Below the pieces are notes generated by a model, which worked only from the letters and a program-made list of their open reading frames with translations, did no database searches and had not been told where the DNA came from. Positions 48,432 to 56,455 of a stretch of DNA of 64,000 nucleotides are shown piece after piece. How positions within the stretch are numbered: the first letter of the stretch is position 1; each line of letters starts with the position of its first letter. This DNA is from Thalassovita sp. (GTDB lineage: Bacteria > Pseudomonadota > Alphaproteobacteria > Rhodobacterales > Rhodobacteraceae): positions 62,001 to 126,000 of the forward strand of contig JARGPB010000006.1 in the NCBI GenBank assembly GCA_029212905.1, given 5' to 3'. Both the position numbers and the translations under genes were made by a program.

Positions 48432-48904
48432 GCGCCCGCCTCCGATAGAAGCGCGTCCATCCGCGCCGCGTCCACGCGCCCCACGCCCCGCCCGTCCACC
48501 ATTGCGGCGGGGGCGCAGGCGCACAGGCCCAGGCAATAAACCGGCTCGATCGTGACCGCGCCATTTGCGGTGGTGCCGTGCCAGCCGACGCCCAATCGCG
48601 CCAGGGCCTGCGTGGCCACCGCTTCGCCGCCCATGGCCTGACAGGCTTCGGCGCGACAAATTTTCACCGTATGGCGTCCCGCCGGGACCTCGCGGAAGTC
48701 GTGATAGAAGGACACAACCCCGTGCACCTCGGCCTTGCCGATGTTCAAAACGTCAGCGATCAACGGGACGGCCATTTCTGGAACGTGGCCGTAAACCTCT
48801 TGAATCGCATGTAAAATGGGCAGCAATGGCCCTTCAAGGTGCTGCTGGCTGCCGATCAGAGCCAGGATTTCCTCCTGGTTGGGCGCGGGCGTGGTCTGAG
48901 TCAT
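48428..48904 (-). CDS. fdsG: NAD-dependent formate dehydrogenase gamma subunit
   Basis: A 158-residue NuoE-like subunit with a [2Fe-2S] cluster. The ligands are C-x4-C in CRAEACQAMG and C-x3-C in CLGLCACAP. The helical N-terminal part LLPILHAIQEVYGHVPEMAVPLIADVLNI and GVVSFYHDFR are typical. ATG 48904 is chosen because GAGG lies 6-8 bases upstream; an ATG at 48958 would add 18 residues overlapping the regulatory gap. It is the first gene of fdsGBA-fdhD-fdsD. Confidence 0.95.
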   Translation of the reverse strand: MTQTTPAPNQEEILALIGSQQHLEGPLLPILHAIQEVYGHVPEMAVPLIADVLNIGKAEVHGVVSFYHDFREVPAGRHTVKICRAEACQAMGGEAVATQALARLGVGWHGTTANGAVTIEPVYCLGLCACAPAAMVDGRGVGRVDAARMDALLSEAGA

Positions 48905-48974
48905 TTGGGCCTCGGAAGGTTTCTTTGGCCCTATTTCTAGGGTGGTTTTGATCGTCAATCAATATTGATGATCC

Positions 48975-49007
48975 GTCAGGTGATAGGCATATCCTATCAA
49001 CCTGACA
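48975..49007. promoter_or_regulatory. Inverted repeat at the fds promoter / lysR 3' end
   Basis: TGATAGG-CATAT-CCTATCA (48981-48999) is a perfect 7-bp dyad containing a T-N11-A LysR-type core. Outer GTCAGG/CCTGAC arms (48975-48980, 49002-49007) extend it with a one-base offset. It overlaps the lysR stop codon and lies about 70-100 bp upstream of fdsG. The lack of a T-run on the minus strand argues for an operator rather than a terminator. Confidence 0.6.
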
Positions 49008-49878
49008 GCCCCCGCGCGGTTTCCATCAGGGCGGCCAGCACCGGGGTTTGTGGTTCCTGATGCGGTGTCAGCAGGCCGACGGAATGCGCTGCGATGCCGC
49101 CCTCCAGCGGGATCATTTTCAGCGGGTGGCCCGCTGACAGGAACGCCGCCAGGTCGGTTGGCAGGATCGTGACCCAGCCGCCCGCCACCACGTTTGACAC
49201 CAGAACCACGGTTGAATTCGACTCGATCATGGCCGCCGGAGACAGCCCCGCCTGCATGAAATTCCGGTTGATGATGCGCCGGTTTTGCATGTCCGGGGAC
49301 AGCAGGCACAGGTTCAGCCCCTCCAGATCGCGCCAGGATACGGCGCCTCGTCCGGCCAGCGGATGGTCCTCGCGGCACAGCAGGGTGTAGCTTTCGCAAT
49401 ACAATGTCTGCGTCGCCATCCGTCCCAGAGGCTCGTTGTCCAGATAGGAAATTCCCGCGTCGGCCTCCAGGTTTTCGATCATTTCCAACACCTCGGCCGA
49501 GCTCCGAGACATGATCGAGAACCCCACATTCGGGTGTTCTGCCGTGAAACGCGTCGCCAGACCCGAGGCCCATGTCAGCGCGGTCGGGATCACGGCCAGC
49601 CGGATTTGCCCGGACAGCCCCTGCCGCGAGAACCGCATTTCGTCCTGCAATCGCCGTGCCTCGCGGACGATGTCGCGCGCCAGTTCCAGCGCGCGTTGTC
49701 CTTCGGGCGTCAGCCCCCCGAACCGCGAGCCCCTCTGTACCAGTTTCACGCCCAGCTGTTCTTCCAGCTGTTTGATGCCCGTGGACAGGCTGGGCTGCGT
49801 GATGCCCAGGCTTTCGGCGGCGCGACCGAAATGCCGTTCTTTGGCCAGCGCGATCAGCATTTCCAGTTTGTGGATCAT
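48997..49878 (-). CDS. LysR-family regulator (probable FdsR)
   Basis: A 293-residue LysR-type regulator. The N-terminal winged HTH is MLIALAKERHFGRAAESLGITQPSLSTGIKQLEEQLGVKLVQRG, followed by an effector-binding domain (LAVIPTALTWASGLATRFTAEHP). It lies directly upstream of fdsG on the same strand (92-bp gap) and so probably activates the formate dehydrogenase operon in response to formate or a related signal. In some relatives the regulator is divergent; here it is codirectional, so read-through could link regulator and operon levels. Confidence 0.9.
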   Translation of the reverse strand: MIHKLEMLIALAKERHFGRAAESLGITQPSLSTGIKQLEEQLGVKLVQRGSRFGGLTPEGQRALELARDIVREARRLQDEMRFSRQGLSGQIRLAVIPTALTWASGLATRFTAEHPNVGFSIMSRSSAEVLEMIENLEADAGISYLDNEPLGRMATQTLYCESYTLLCREDHPLAGRGAVSWRDLEGLNLCLLSPDMQNRRIINRNFMQAGLSPAAMIESNSTVVLVSNVVAGGWVTILPTDLAAFLSAGHPLKMIPLEGGIAAHSVGLLTPHQEPQTPVLAALMETARGLSG

Positions 49879-49914
49879 CTCAGCCTCTCAGACATCCCGG
49901 CGCGTGTGGGGGCG

Positions 49915-51204
49915 TCAAACGATCACGTCCAGGCGTTCCTGATCGCCGACCCCGTACACCCGTTTGTAGCGCGCGATTTCCTCGGCCGGGCCCATCGCCT
50001 TGTTCGGGTTATCCGACAGCTTGACCGTCGGGCGCCCGCCCGCGCTGACCGCCTTACACACCAGAGAAAACGGCGCCAGCCCATCGTCTGGCGTCAGCCC
50101 GCGGAAATCGTTGGTCAGCAGGGTGCCCCAGCCGAACGAGGGCCGACAGCGCCCGGCGAATTGCCGGTGCAGCTCTTTGATCTTGTCCACATCCAGCCCG
50201 TCCGAGAAAATCACCATTTTCTGAGTCGGATCCTCGCCGCGGTCCTGCCACCAGCGGATCGCGGTTTCGGCAGCGGTGGCCGGGTCGCCGCTGTCGATGC
50301 GGATGCCGGTCCAGCCGGCCAGCCAGTCAGGCGCGCGTTTCAGGAATCCCTCGGTGCCATAGGTGTCGGGCAGGATGATGCGCAGGTTGCCCTCGTGTTC
50401 GTCCTGCCAGTCGGCCAGCACCTGATACGGCGCCTGTGCCAGCGCCGCGTCCGTTTCGGCCAGCGCGGCATAGACCATCGGTAGCTCGTGCGCGTTGGTG
50501 CCGATCGCCTCTAGGTCACGATTTTTGGCGATCAGGCAATTCGACGTCCCGACAAAGGCGCCCCCCAGCCCTTCGCCCATGGCCTGCACGCACCAGTCCT
50601 GCCACAGGAACGAGTGGCGCCGCCGCGTCCCGAAATCCGCGATTTTCAGGTCGGGGATTTCACGCAGCGCCTCGACTTTGCCCCACAGTTTGGTCATCGC
50701 GCGGGCATAGAGCACCTGCAATTCGAACCGCGCCATATCATGCAGCGCCGCGCGTCCGCGCAGTTCCATCAGCACGGCCAGCGCGGGGATTTCCCACAGC
50801 ATGACCTCGGGCCAAGAGCCTTCGAACGTCAGCTCGTACTGGCCGTCGCGTTTTTCCAGGTGATAGGGCGGCAGGCGCAGGTTTTCGAACCACTCGACGA
50901 AATCGGGGCGGAACATCTGGCGTTTGCCATAGAACGTGTTGCCGCGCAGCCAGGTGCTTTCGCCGCGGGTCAGCGACAGGGACCGGATGTGGTCCAACTG
51001 TTCGCGCAGCTCGCCCTCGTCGATCAGTTCGGCCAGACGGATGGATTTCGACCGGTTGATCAGGCTGAACGTCACCTGAGTATCGGGGTTGTTGCGAAAC
51101 ACCGACTGGCACATCAGCAGTTTATAGAAATCGGTGTCGATCAGCGACCGCACGATGGGGTCGATCTTCCATTTGTGGTTCCAGACTCGGGTGGCAATAT
51201 CCAC
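49915..51204 (-). CDS. pncB: Nicotinate phosphoribosyltransferase
   Basis: A 429-residue enzyme converting nicotinate and PRPP to nicotinate mononucleotide in the NAD salvage (Preiss-Handler) pathway. It is identified by the N-terminal DTDFYKLLMCQSVFRNNPDTQVTFSLINRS, FGTRRRHSF (PRPP/nicotinate site), GTSNCLIAKN, DSGDP and FSDGLDVDKI and GWGTLLTNDF in the phosphate-binding region. GTG at 51204 is chosen because AAGGA lies 8-9 bases upstream and MVDIATRVWNHKW then matches family starts. It is the last gene of pncA - kinase - pncB. Confidence 0.93.
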   Translation of the reverse strand: MDIATRVWNHKWKIDPIVRSLIDTDFYKLLMCQSVFRNNPDTQVTFSLINRSKSIRLAELIDEGELREQLDHIRSLSLTRGESTWLRGNTFYGKRQMFRPDFVEWFENLRLPPYHLEKRDGQYELTFEGSWPEVMLWEIPALAVLMELRGRAALHDMARFELQVLYARAMTKLWGKVEALREIPDLKIADFGTRRRHSFLWQDWCVQAMGEGLGGAFVGTSNCLIAKNRDLEAIGTNAHELPMVYAALAETDAALAQAPYQVLADWQDEHEGNLRIILPDTYGTEGFLKRAPDWLAGWTGIRIDSGDPATAAETAIRWWQDRGEDPTQKMVIFSDGLDVDKIKELHRQFAGRCRPSFGWGTLLTNDFRGLTPDDGLAPFSLVCKAVSAGGRPTVKLSDNPNKAMGPAEEIARYKRVYGVGDQERLDVIV

Positions 51205-51271
51205 GGGCGCGTTCCTTTTCGGCTGCACCCTGTTGATACGTCAGCGGATTTCGCGGTCCAAGCGTTTTCGC

Positions 51272-53479
51272 TCAGGGGGGCGGGTGCATATCTTTGAGGT
51301 TCTGAAAAAGATCGGCTTTGCGCAGGGGTTTCGTTAGGAAATCGTCCATGCCCGCCTCCATGCAGGCGGCGCGGTCGCTGGCGAATCCGTTGGCCGTCAG
51401 CGCGACAATCCGCGGCTGAGGCCCCGGTCCCGCGCGGATGTGCCGTGTCGCGGTCAGCCCGTCCATGCGCGGCATCGACATGTCCATATAGATGATGTCG
51501 GGCTGGTGTTCTTGGCTCATTTGCACGGCTTCCTGGCCGTCATGGGCAAAATGCAGCTGGATCGCCGCGTCCTTCAGGTATTTCGCGATGATCATGCGGT
51601 TGGTGCTGTTGTCCTCGGCCACCAGCACGGTCAGCTCTTGTGGCAAGGCCGCAAGATCGCCTGGATGCGCGGGTTTCGGCCTGTGTTCCGGCGCGCTGGT
51701 CGGCATGATGATCGAGAAACAGGACCCCTCGTTTGGGGCAGAGTCCACAGTGATCGTTCCCCCCATCGCGGCCATCAATTGCCGCGAGATCGACAGCCCC
51801 AGCCCGGTGCCGCCAAACCGGCGTGTGGTGTCCGCATCCGCCTGCGAAAACGGGTCAAAAATGTGCTCGATCCGGTCCAGGGGGATGCCGATCCCCGTGT
51901 CCTGCACTGTCACATGCAGGCTGTGACCCGGCCCGTTCGGCGTTGTGTGTGCGGTCACGACGATCCCGCCGGTTTCGGTGAATTTCACCGCGTTGCCGAT
52001 CACGTTCAGCAGGACCTGCCGCAGGCGCGTGTCGTCGGCATTCAACAGGTCTGGCAGGTTCCGGCAGCTTAGGTCGATCGTCAGGCCGCGCGCCTTGGCC
52101 TGGGGGCGCAACAGCCGCACCACGCCCTCGATACAGGCGCCGGGGTCGAAGTCTGTCGGGCTCAGCTCGACCCGCCCGGCGGCCAGCTTCGATAGATCCA
52201 GGATGTCGTTCAGAATGGCCAGCAATGCCTCGGCCGAGCTGCGGATCGTGGTGGCATAGCCGTGGTATTCCGCAGGCAGATCGGCCTCGCACAGCATTTC
52301 CGCCATGCCGATCACCCCATTCATCGGAGTGCGGATTTCGTGGCTCATTGTTGCCAGGAACCGGGATTTGGCGCGCGCGCCTTCTTCGGCTTTGATCTTG
52401 GCGCGGGCCAGCTCTTGGGCGTGGGCGCGGGCCTGGGTGATGTCGCGTTCGATTGCGACGACCATCTCGACCTCGTCCTTGTCGTCCAGCACCGGGACCA
52501 GCGTGGTTTCCACCCAGATTTTCCCACCATCCTTGCGGTAATTCAGGATCTCGGCGCGATGAGGCTGCCCGGCGCGGATCGCAGTGGTGATCTGGTCCGA
52601 CACGTCCTGGCTGGTTTCGGGGCCGTTCAGCAGCTGACCGGGGGTTTTGCCCAGAGCCTCGTCCAGGGAATATCCCGTCACCTTATGAAACGTGTCGTTC
52701 ACCCACATGATCCGGCCCTGCGCGTCTGACATGATCACGCTGTCCATCGCATGGCGCGCCACCAGCGACAGGCGCCGCGATTCCCGTTGGTTTTCACGCA
52801 GGTCGGCATAGGCCTGGCTCAGCGCGCCGCTTCGCAGCAGCAGTTCGCGTTTGTTACGGCGTTGCCGATCGAAACCCCGTGTTGTGTAGCTGATGAAAAT
52901 CGTGGCCATATAGGTCATCATCGTGATTCCCAGCAGATCAAAGATCAGCACGTCCATAGGTTCCGGCGGGTGCAGGAAAAACGCGCGCTGCACCAGCAAT
53001 CCGCTCAGGCACAGCGCATAGACGGAAATTCGCGCAACGGTGACGGCCCGGTGGAATGGCAGCACGATCCCGGCGTTGATCACCGCGCCGGTCAGATAGG
53101 CCAGCGTGAAAAACGTGCCCCCCTCGTGCGGGGTCGTGAGCCAGCTAAGCGCGATTGCTGCGGCGACGCCCACCGCCTGAATCGCCCCTGTCACCGTTGT
53201 CAGCAGATACACCCGCCGGAGCGAGGCGCCCCGGCTCAGCATTCGTGGGACGCGCATCAGAACCAGGCAATCCACCGCCTCGCCCGCCAGCGCCATCATG
53301 CAGGCCAGCAGCCCGACCTCGGGAGATACCAGAAACACCAGGAACACCGACCCCGACAGCGTCAGCAACTGCCGCGAGCCAAAGCTCTGGATCCGCCCGC
53401 GCGCGTACCGTCGCAATCGCCCCAAAGGCGTATAGCGGGCGTCGAATTGCTCGACCGAGGGAGAGGCGTTTTGGGTCAT
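51272..53479 (-). CDS. Membrane hybrid sensor histidine kinase / response regulator
   Basis: A 735-residue sensor. Residues about 30-200 hold six hydrophobic helices with little periplasmic exposure. A PAS/PAC segment (MDSVIMSDAQGRIMWVNDTFHKVTGYSLDEALG; about 245-350) follows. The HisKA box is FLATMSHEIRTPMNG with the phospho-His. The ATPase has N, G1 and G2 boxes (VLLNVIGNAVKF, VQDTGIGIPLD, FGGTGLGLSISRQLM). A C-terminal receiver (VLVAEDNSTNR, Asp in YMDMSMPRMDG, LTANGF, LTKPL) completes it. No HPt domain or output gene is adjacent. It is flanked on the same strand by pncA (63-bp gap) and pncB (67-bp gap). Confidence 0.92.
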   Translation of the reverse strand: MTQNASPSVEQFDARYTPLGRLRRYARGRIQSFGSRQLLTLSGSVFLVFLVSPEVGLLACMMALAGEAVDCLVLMRVPRMLSRGASLRRVYLLTTVTGAIQAVGVAAAIALSWLTTPHEGGTFFTLAYLTGAVINAGIVLPFHRAVTVARISVYALCLSGLLVQRAFFLHPPEPMDVLIFDLLGITMMTYMATIFISYTTRGFDRQRRNKRELLLRSGALSQAYADLRENQRESRRLSLVARHAMDSVIMSDAQGRIMWVNDTFHKVTGYSLDEALGKTPGQLLNGPETSQDVSDQITTAIRAGQPHRAEILNYRKDGGKIWVETTLVPVLDDKDEVEMVVAIERDITQARAHAQELARAKIKAEEGARAKSRFLATMSHEIRTPMNGVIGMAEMLCEADLPAEYHGYATTIRSSAEALLAILNDILDLSKLAAGRVELSPTDFDPGACIEGVVRLLRPQAKARGLTIDLSCRNLPDLLNADDTRLRQVLLNVIGNAVKFTETGGIVVTAHTTPNGPGHSLHVTVQDTGIGIPLDRIEHIFDPFSQADADTTRRFGGTGLGLSISRQLMAAMGGTITVDSAPNEGSCFSIIMPTSAPEHRPKPAHPGDLAALPQELTVLVAEDNSTNRMIIAKYLKDAAIQLHFAHDGQEAVQMSQEHQPDIIYMDMSMPRMDGLTATRHIRAGPGPQPRIVALTANGFASDRAACMEAGMDDFLTKPLRKADLFQNLKDMHPPP

Positions 53480-53542
53480 TCCCGGGTTCCGTGCGGTGTC
53501 GGTCTTCGCACTATTCCCGAGAAATGGTAAACAACTCCCAAA

Positions 53543-54145
53543 TCAGGGGGTTATTAGCTGCACTCCGGCTGATTTCATGCCCTCGACGGCGTTGTCCAGC
53601 GATCCGTCCAGGTCGATTGCGCGGCACAGATCCATGCGGACCTCGACCTCGAACCCCAGCTTTGCCGCGTCCACAGCCGAGAAATTCACGCAAAAATCCG
53701 TTGCCAGCCCCACCATCAGCACCCGCGACACCCCGCGGCTGCGCAGATAGCCCTCCAGCCCCGTTGGCGTCACATGGTCATTCTCGAAAAACGCCGAGTA
53801 GCTGTCGATCGCCCGCCGGAATCCTTTGCGCAGGACCATCTGCGCAGGGCTAAGCCGCAGGTCGGGGTGAAACGCCGCGCCCGTGCTGTCCCAGACGCAA
53901 TGATCGGGCCACAGCACCTGCGGGCCATAGGGCATGTCGATCATGCCGTATGGCTCCAGCCCTGCGTGTTGCGATGCGAATGACGAATGATCCGCCGGGT
54001 GCCAGTCCTGCGTCAGCACCACGGTTTCGGCCTGGTCCATCAGTGCGTTGATCCCGCTGATGATCTGGTCTCCTCCGGGTACGGCCAGCGCGCCGCCGGG
54101 GCAGAAATCGTTTTGGACGTCGATCACGATCAGGGCTTGGGACAT
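53543..54145 (-). CDS. pncA: Nicotinamidase
   Basis: A 200-residue isochorismatase-fold enzyme deamidating nicotinamide to nicotinate for NAD recycling. The catalytic Asp is in VIDVQNDFCPGGAL, metal ligands in DWHPADHSSFASQH, the Lys in MVLRKGF and the nucleophilic Cys in VGLATDFCVNFSAVDA. Length and motifs are normal for PncA. It is first in the minus-strand set pncA - hybrid kinase - pncB, so product and next enzyme are encoded together. Confidence 0.95.
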   Translation of the reverse strand: MSQALIVIDVQNDFCPGGALAVPGGDQIISGINALMDQAETVVLTQDWHPADHSSFASQHAGLEPYGMIDMPYGPQVLWPDHCVWDSTGAAFHPDLRLSPAQMVLRKGFRRAIDSYSAFFENDHVTPTGLEGYLRSRGVSRVLMVGLATDFCVNFSAVDAAKLGFEVEVRMDLCRAIDLDGSLDNAVEGMKSAGVQLITP

Positions 54146-54212
54146 GGCAAATCTCCTTTGTTTCAGCCCTAGGCCCCGTGTCCGGCCCGGTCAAGTCGGG
54201 GCTTGCGAATCA

Positions 54213-54228
54213 GGTACCAAGGTACCAA
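54213..54228. repeat. Tandem GGTACCAA repeat upstream of a small gene
   Basis: Two direct 8-bp copies of GGTACCAA, each containing a GGTACC palindrome, end 9 bp before the ATG at 54238. They occupy the Shine-Dalgarno/promoter position of the small gene and may bind a regulator. Confidence 0.45.
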
Positions 54229-54237
54229 TATAACGAC

Positions 54238-54489
54238 ATGAGTAAAATCGAACGAACACAAACCGGGCTGCGGCTGGAAAAACGCCTGCTCAAGGTTCTC
54301 AAGGCCCTGGCCGAGCATCTGGACATCCCCACAGCCGAGCTGATCGAGGGCATGGCCCTGCACGCATTCGAGGGCAAAGCCCCCTTTCGCCCCGCAACCC
54401 TGGCCAAGATCGAGATGCTGAAACAGGTCTATGATCTGGATCTGACCGCCGCCGACAGCCACCGCCTGCACGAGGAACAGAATGACTGA
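54238..54489 (+). CDS. Small protein of unknown function
   Basis: An 83-residue cytoplasmic, mostly helical protein (MSKIERTQTGLRLEKRLLKVLKALAEHLDIPTAELIEGMALHAFEG...). I do not recognise the family. The pattern of a short N-terminal strand followed by two helices (TGLRLEKRLLKVLKALAEHLDIPTAELIEGMAL) resembles a ribbon-helix-helix DNA-binding fold, but this is only a pattern match. The start at 54238 is weakly supported (no strong Shine-Dalgarno); an upstream ATG at 54178 would overlap the tandem repeat. It overlaps the next gene by 8 bp. Confidence 0.6.
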   Translation: MSKIERTQTGLRLEKRLLKVLKALAEHLDIPTAELIEGMALHAFEGKAPFRPATLAKIEMLKQVYDLDLTAADSHRLHEEQND

Positions 54490-54856
54490 CTATGCCGCCA
54501 TGTTGGCCGATCTGGACGCGGGCGCCCTGTCCCCCGCCGGGTTTTCGCACGCGCACCACGTCGGCGTAACGGTCCAGGCCCTGTCCGAGGGCGATTTCTA
54601 CGATGCACACGCCCGGATCGCGCGTGGCCTCCAGCGGCTGACGCACACCGCTGGCGTGCCCGAGAAATTCAACGCCACGCTGACCTTTGCGTTCGTCACC
54701 CATATCGCGCAGCGCTGGACCACGGGCCAAACCCCTGCGGCTTTCCTCTTGGCCAACCCCGATCTGCTCAGCACCGACCCGACCGCAGGTCTGTACACGC
54801 CCGCGCAGCTTGCGTCGCCACTGGCGCGGCGCCTGCCGATCCTGCCTGCCGCCTGA
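54482..54856 (+). CDS. Conserved-looking hypothetical protein
   Basis: A 124-residue soluble protein that I cannot name. It contains a His-rich FSHAHHVGVTVQALSEGDFYDAHARIARGLQRLTHTAG segment and FAFVTHIAQRWTTGQTPAAFLLANPDLL. The spacing of His/Asp in FSHAHHVGV..FYDAH hints at a metal site but is not diagnostic. It overlaps the preceding 83-residue protein gene by 8 bp, so the two form an operon. The reading frame shows GC-rich third positions throughout, supporting that it is real. Confidence 0.65.
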   Translation: MTDYAAMLADLDAGALSPAGFSHAHHVGVTVQALSEGDFYDAHARIARGLQRLTHTAGVPEKFNATLTFAFVTHIAQRWTTGQTPAAFLLANPDLLSTDPTAGLYTPAQLASPLARRLPILPAA

Positions 54857-54930
54857 AACGCGGCGCTTTGCCCCTGTAAATCGGCCCGATCCGGCTTGAT
54901 GACGCTGAAATTCAGGCGTATCTGAGGGCC

Positions 54931-55845
54931 ATGTATATCGTCTGCGCTCTCTATCACTTCACCCCTTTCGCTGATCACACCGCGCTGCGCGCCCCGCTGC
55001 TGGAGCTTGCCAAATCCAAGGGTGTCACCGGCACCCTGCTGCTGGCTCACGAAGGCATCAATGGCACGATCGCCGGCACCCGCTCTGCGATTGACGCGAT
55101 GCTGGCGCATATCCGCGCACTGCCCGGCTGTGCCGATCTGGACTGGAAAGAGAGCACCGCAACCGATCAGCCCTTCCCCCGCATGAAGGTGAAGCTGAAA
55201 AAAGAGATCGTCACCCTGGGACAGCCCGACGTCGATCCGCTGGCCAAGGTCGGCCATTACGTTGACCCCCAGGACTGGAACGAACTGATCCTGTCCCCCG
55301 ACGTCGCCCTGATCGACACCCGCAACGATTACGAGGTCGCGATCGGCACATTCAAAGGCGCCGTCGACCCCGAAACCACCTCGTTCCGCGAATTCCCCGC
55401 CTGGTGGGAGGCCAACAAAGACCGGTTTCACAACAAACGCATCGCCATGTTCTGCACCGGCGGTATCCGCTGCGAGAAATCCACCAACTACCTGCTGGGT
55501 CTCGGGGTCGAAGACGTCTACCACCTCAAGGGCGGCATCCTGAAATACCTCGAGGACGTGCCCCAGGACCAAAGCACCTGGAACGGCGAATGTTTCGTCT
55601 TTGACGGGCGGGTCTCTGTTGGGCACGGCCTGACCGAAGGCCCGCATATCCTGTGCCACGCCTGCCGCCGCCCGATTCTCCCCAAGGACACCACCCGCCC
55701 CGAATACGAACCGGGCGTCGCCTGCCATCATTGTGTGCACGAAACCTCGGACGCCGATAAGGCCCGGTTCCGCGAGCGGCAAAAACAAATCGCCCTGGCC
55801 AAGGCCCGCGGAGAAACCCACATGGGCGGCGAACTCGGCATCTAA
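54931..55845 (+). CDS. trhO: tRNA uridine(34) hydroxylase TrhO (YceA)
   Basis: A 304-residue rhodanese-related enzyme that oxygen-dependently hydroxylates wobble uridine 34 to 5-hydroxyuridine. The N-terminal acylphosphatase-like domain (LLLAHEGINGTIAGT, DLDWKESTA) is followed by KLKKEIVTLG. The rhodanese domain has VALIDTRNDYEVAIGTFKGAVDP and the active-site loop MFCTGGIRCEKSTNYLL with catalytic Cys (about residue 180). A C-terminal zinc-like Cys cluster (CHACRRP, CHHC) closes the protein. All are typical of TrhO. It is followed by the dispersed repeat copy 3. Confidence 0.94.
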   Translation: MYIVCALYHFTPFADHTALRAPLLELAKSKGVTGTLLLAHEGINGTIAGTRSAIDAMLAHIRALPGCADLDWKESTATDQPFPRMKVKLKKEIVTLGQPDVDPLAKVGHYVDPQDWNELILSPDVALIDTRNDYEVAIGTFKGAVDPETTSFREFPAWWEANKDRFHNKRIAMFCTGGIRCEKSTNYLLGLGVEDVYHLKGGILKYLEDVPQDQSTWNGECFVFDGRVSVGHGLTEGPHILCHACRRPILPKDTTRPEYEPGVACHHCVHETSDADKARFRERQKQIALAKARGETHMGGELGI

Positions 55846-55880
55846 GCCGCCCCCGGCCTCGCGGAAAACCCGCGCCGCGC

Positions 55881-55902
55881 TTTCATCTTGCCAAAAATAC
55901 TC
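55881..55902. repeat. Dispersed 3'-end repeat, copy 3
   Basis: TTTCATCTTGCCAAAAATACTC lies between the trhO stop and the convergent arfB end, matching the copies at 21400 and 38415. It is the most consensus-like of the three. Confidence 0.7.
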
Positions 55903-55932
55903 AAATCCCGGCGTCGCGTGCGGCGCGACGGT

Positions 55933-56355
55933 CTAGTGATCGTCCCCGATGCGGCCGCGCAGCGATTTGACTTCGCCACGTTGCTTCTTGGCCTCGATCC
56001 GGCGGCGTTGGCTGCCTTTGGTGGGTTTGGTCGGGATGCGACGCTTGGGTTTGTGGGTGGCTTTCACGATCAGCTCGACCAGGCGCTGGCGCGCGATTTC
56101 GCGGTTGCGGACCTGGCTGCGGGTTTCGTCGCATTGGATGACCAGCGCGCCCTCTTTGGTCCAGCGTCGGCCGGCCAGCCGCTTTAGCCGGGTTTTGACC
56201 GGTTCGGGCAGGGCGGGGCTGCGGGCGGCTTCGAACCGCAGTTCAACGGCCGAGCTGACCTTGTTCACGTTCTGCCCGCCGGGGCCGCTGGCGCGGATGA
56301 ACTGCTCTGTCAGCTCCCAGTCTTCGATGATGATCTGATCGTTAATGCGTAGCAT
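55933..56355 (-). CDS. arfB: Alternative ribosome-rescue factor ArfB (YaeJ)
   Basis: A 140-residue peptidyl-tRNA hydrolase that rescues ribosomes stalled without a stop codon. The RF-type catalytic loop GGQ is in IRASGPGGQNVNKVSSAVELRF (about residue 27), followed by TKEGALVIQCDETRSQVRNREIARQRLVELI. The basic C-terminal tail (KKQRGEVKSLRGRIGDDH, Arg/Lys-rich) enters the mRNA channel. Length matches ArfB rather than RF1/RF2. Confidence 0.94.
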   Translation of the reverse strand: MLRINDQIIIEDWELTEQFIRASGPGGQNVNKVSSAVELRFEAARSPALPEPVKTRLKRLAGRRWTKEGALVIQCDETRSQVRNREIARQRLVELIVKATHKPKRRIPTKPTKGSQRRRIEAKKQRGEVKSLRGRIGDDH

Positions 56356-56417
56356 GGGGTATTTGTACTATTTCATGGTACAAATTGTACAAAAGGCACA
56401 AAATATACCGGACAGCT

Positions 56418-56446
56418 AAAAGGGCCGCCCAGTTCGGTACGGCCCT
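56418..56446 (-). terminator. Rho-independent terminator of a small minus-strand transcription unit
   Basis: AGGGCCG (56421-56427) pairs with CGGCCCT (56440-56446); on the minus strand the stem is followed by TTTTAG. No annotated minus-strand gene ends just before it except the proposed small RNA/small-ORF unit, so it marks the 3' end of an independent short transcript. Confidence 0.8.
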
Positions 56447-56455
56447 CAGAGATTT

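Noticed and set aside
46947..48539. 530-codon plus-strand open frame antisense to fdsB
   Set aside because: Same reason: shadow of a well-identified diaphorase gene, with biased composition and no family match.
48975..49007. Reading the lysR/fdsG inverted repeat as an intrinsic terminator
   Set aside because: No T-run follows on the minus strand, and the stem contains the lysR stop codon; an operator fits better.
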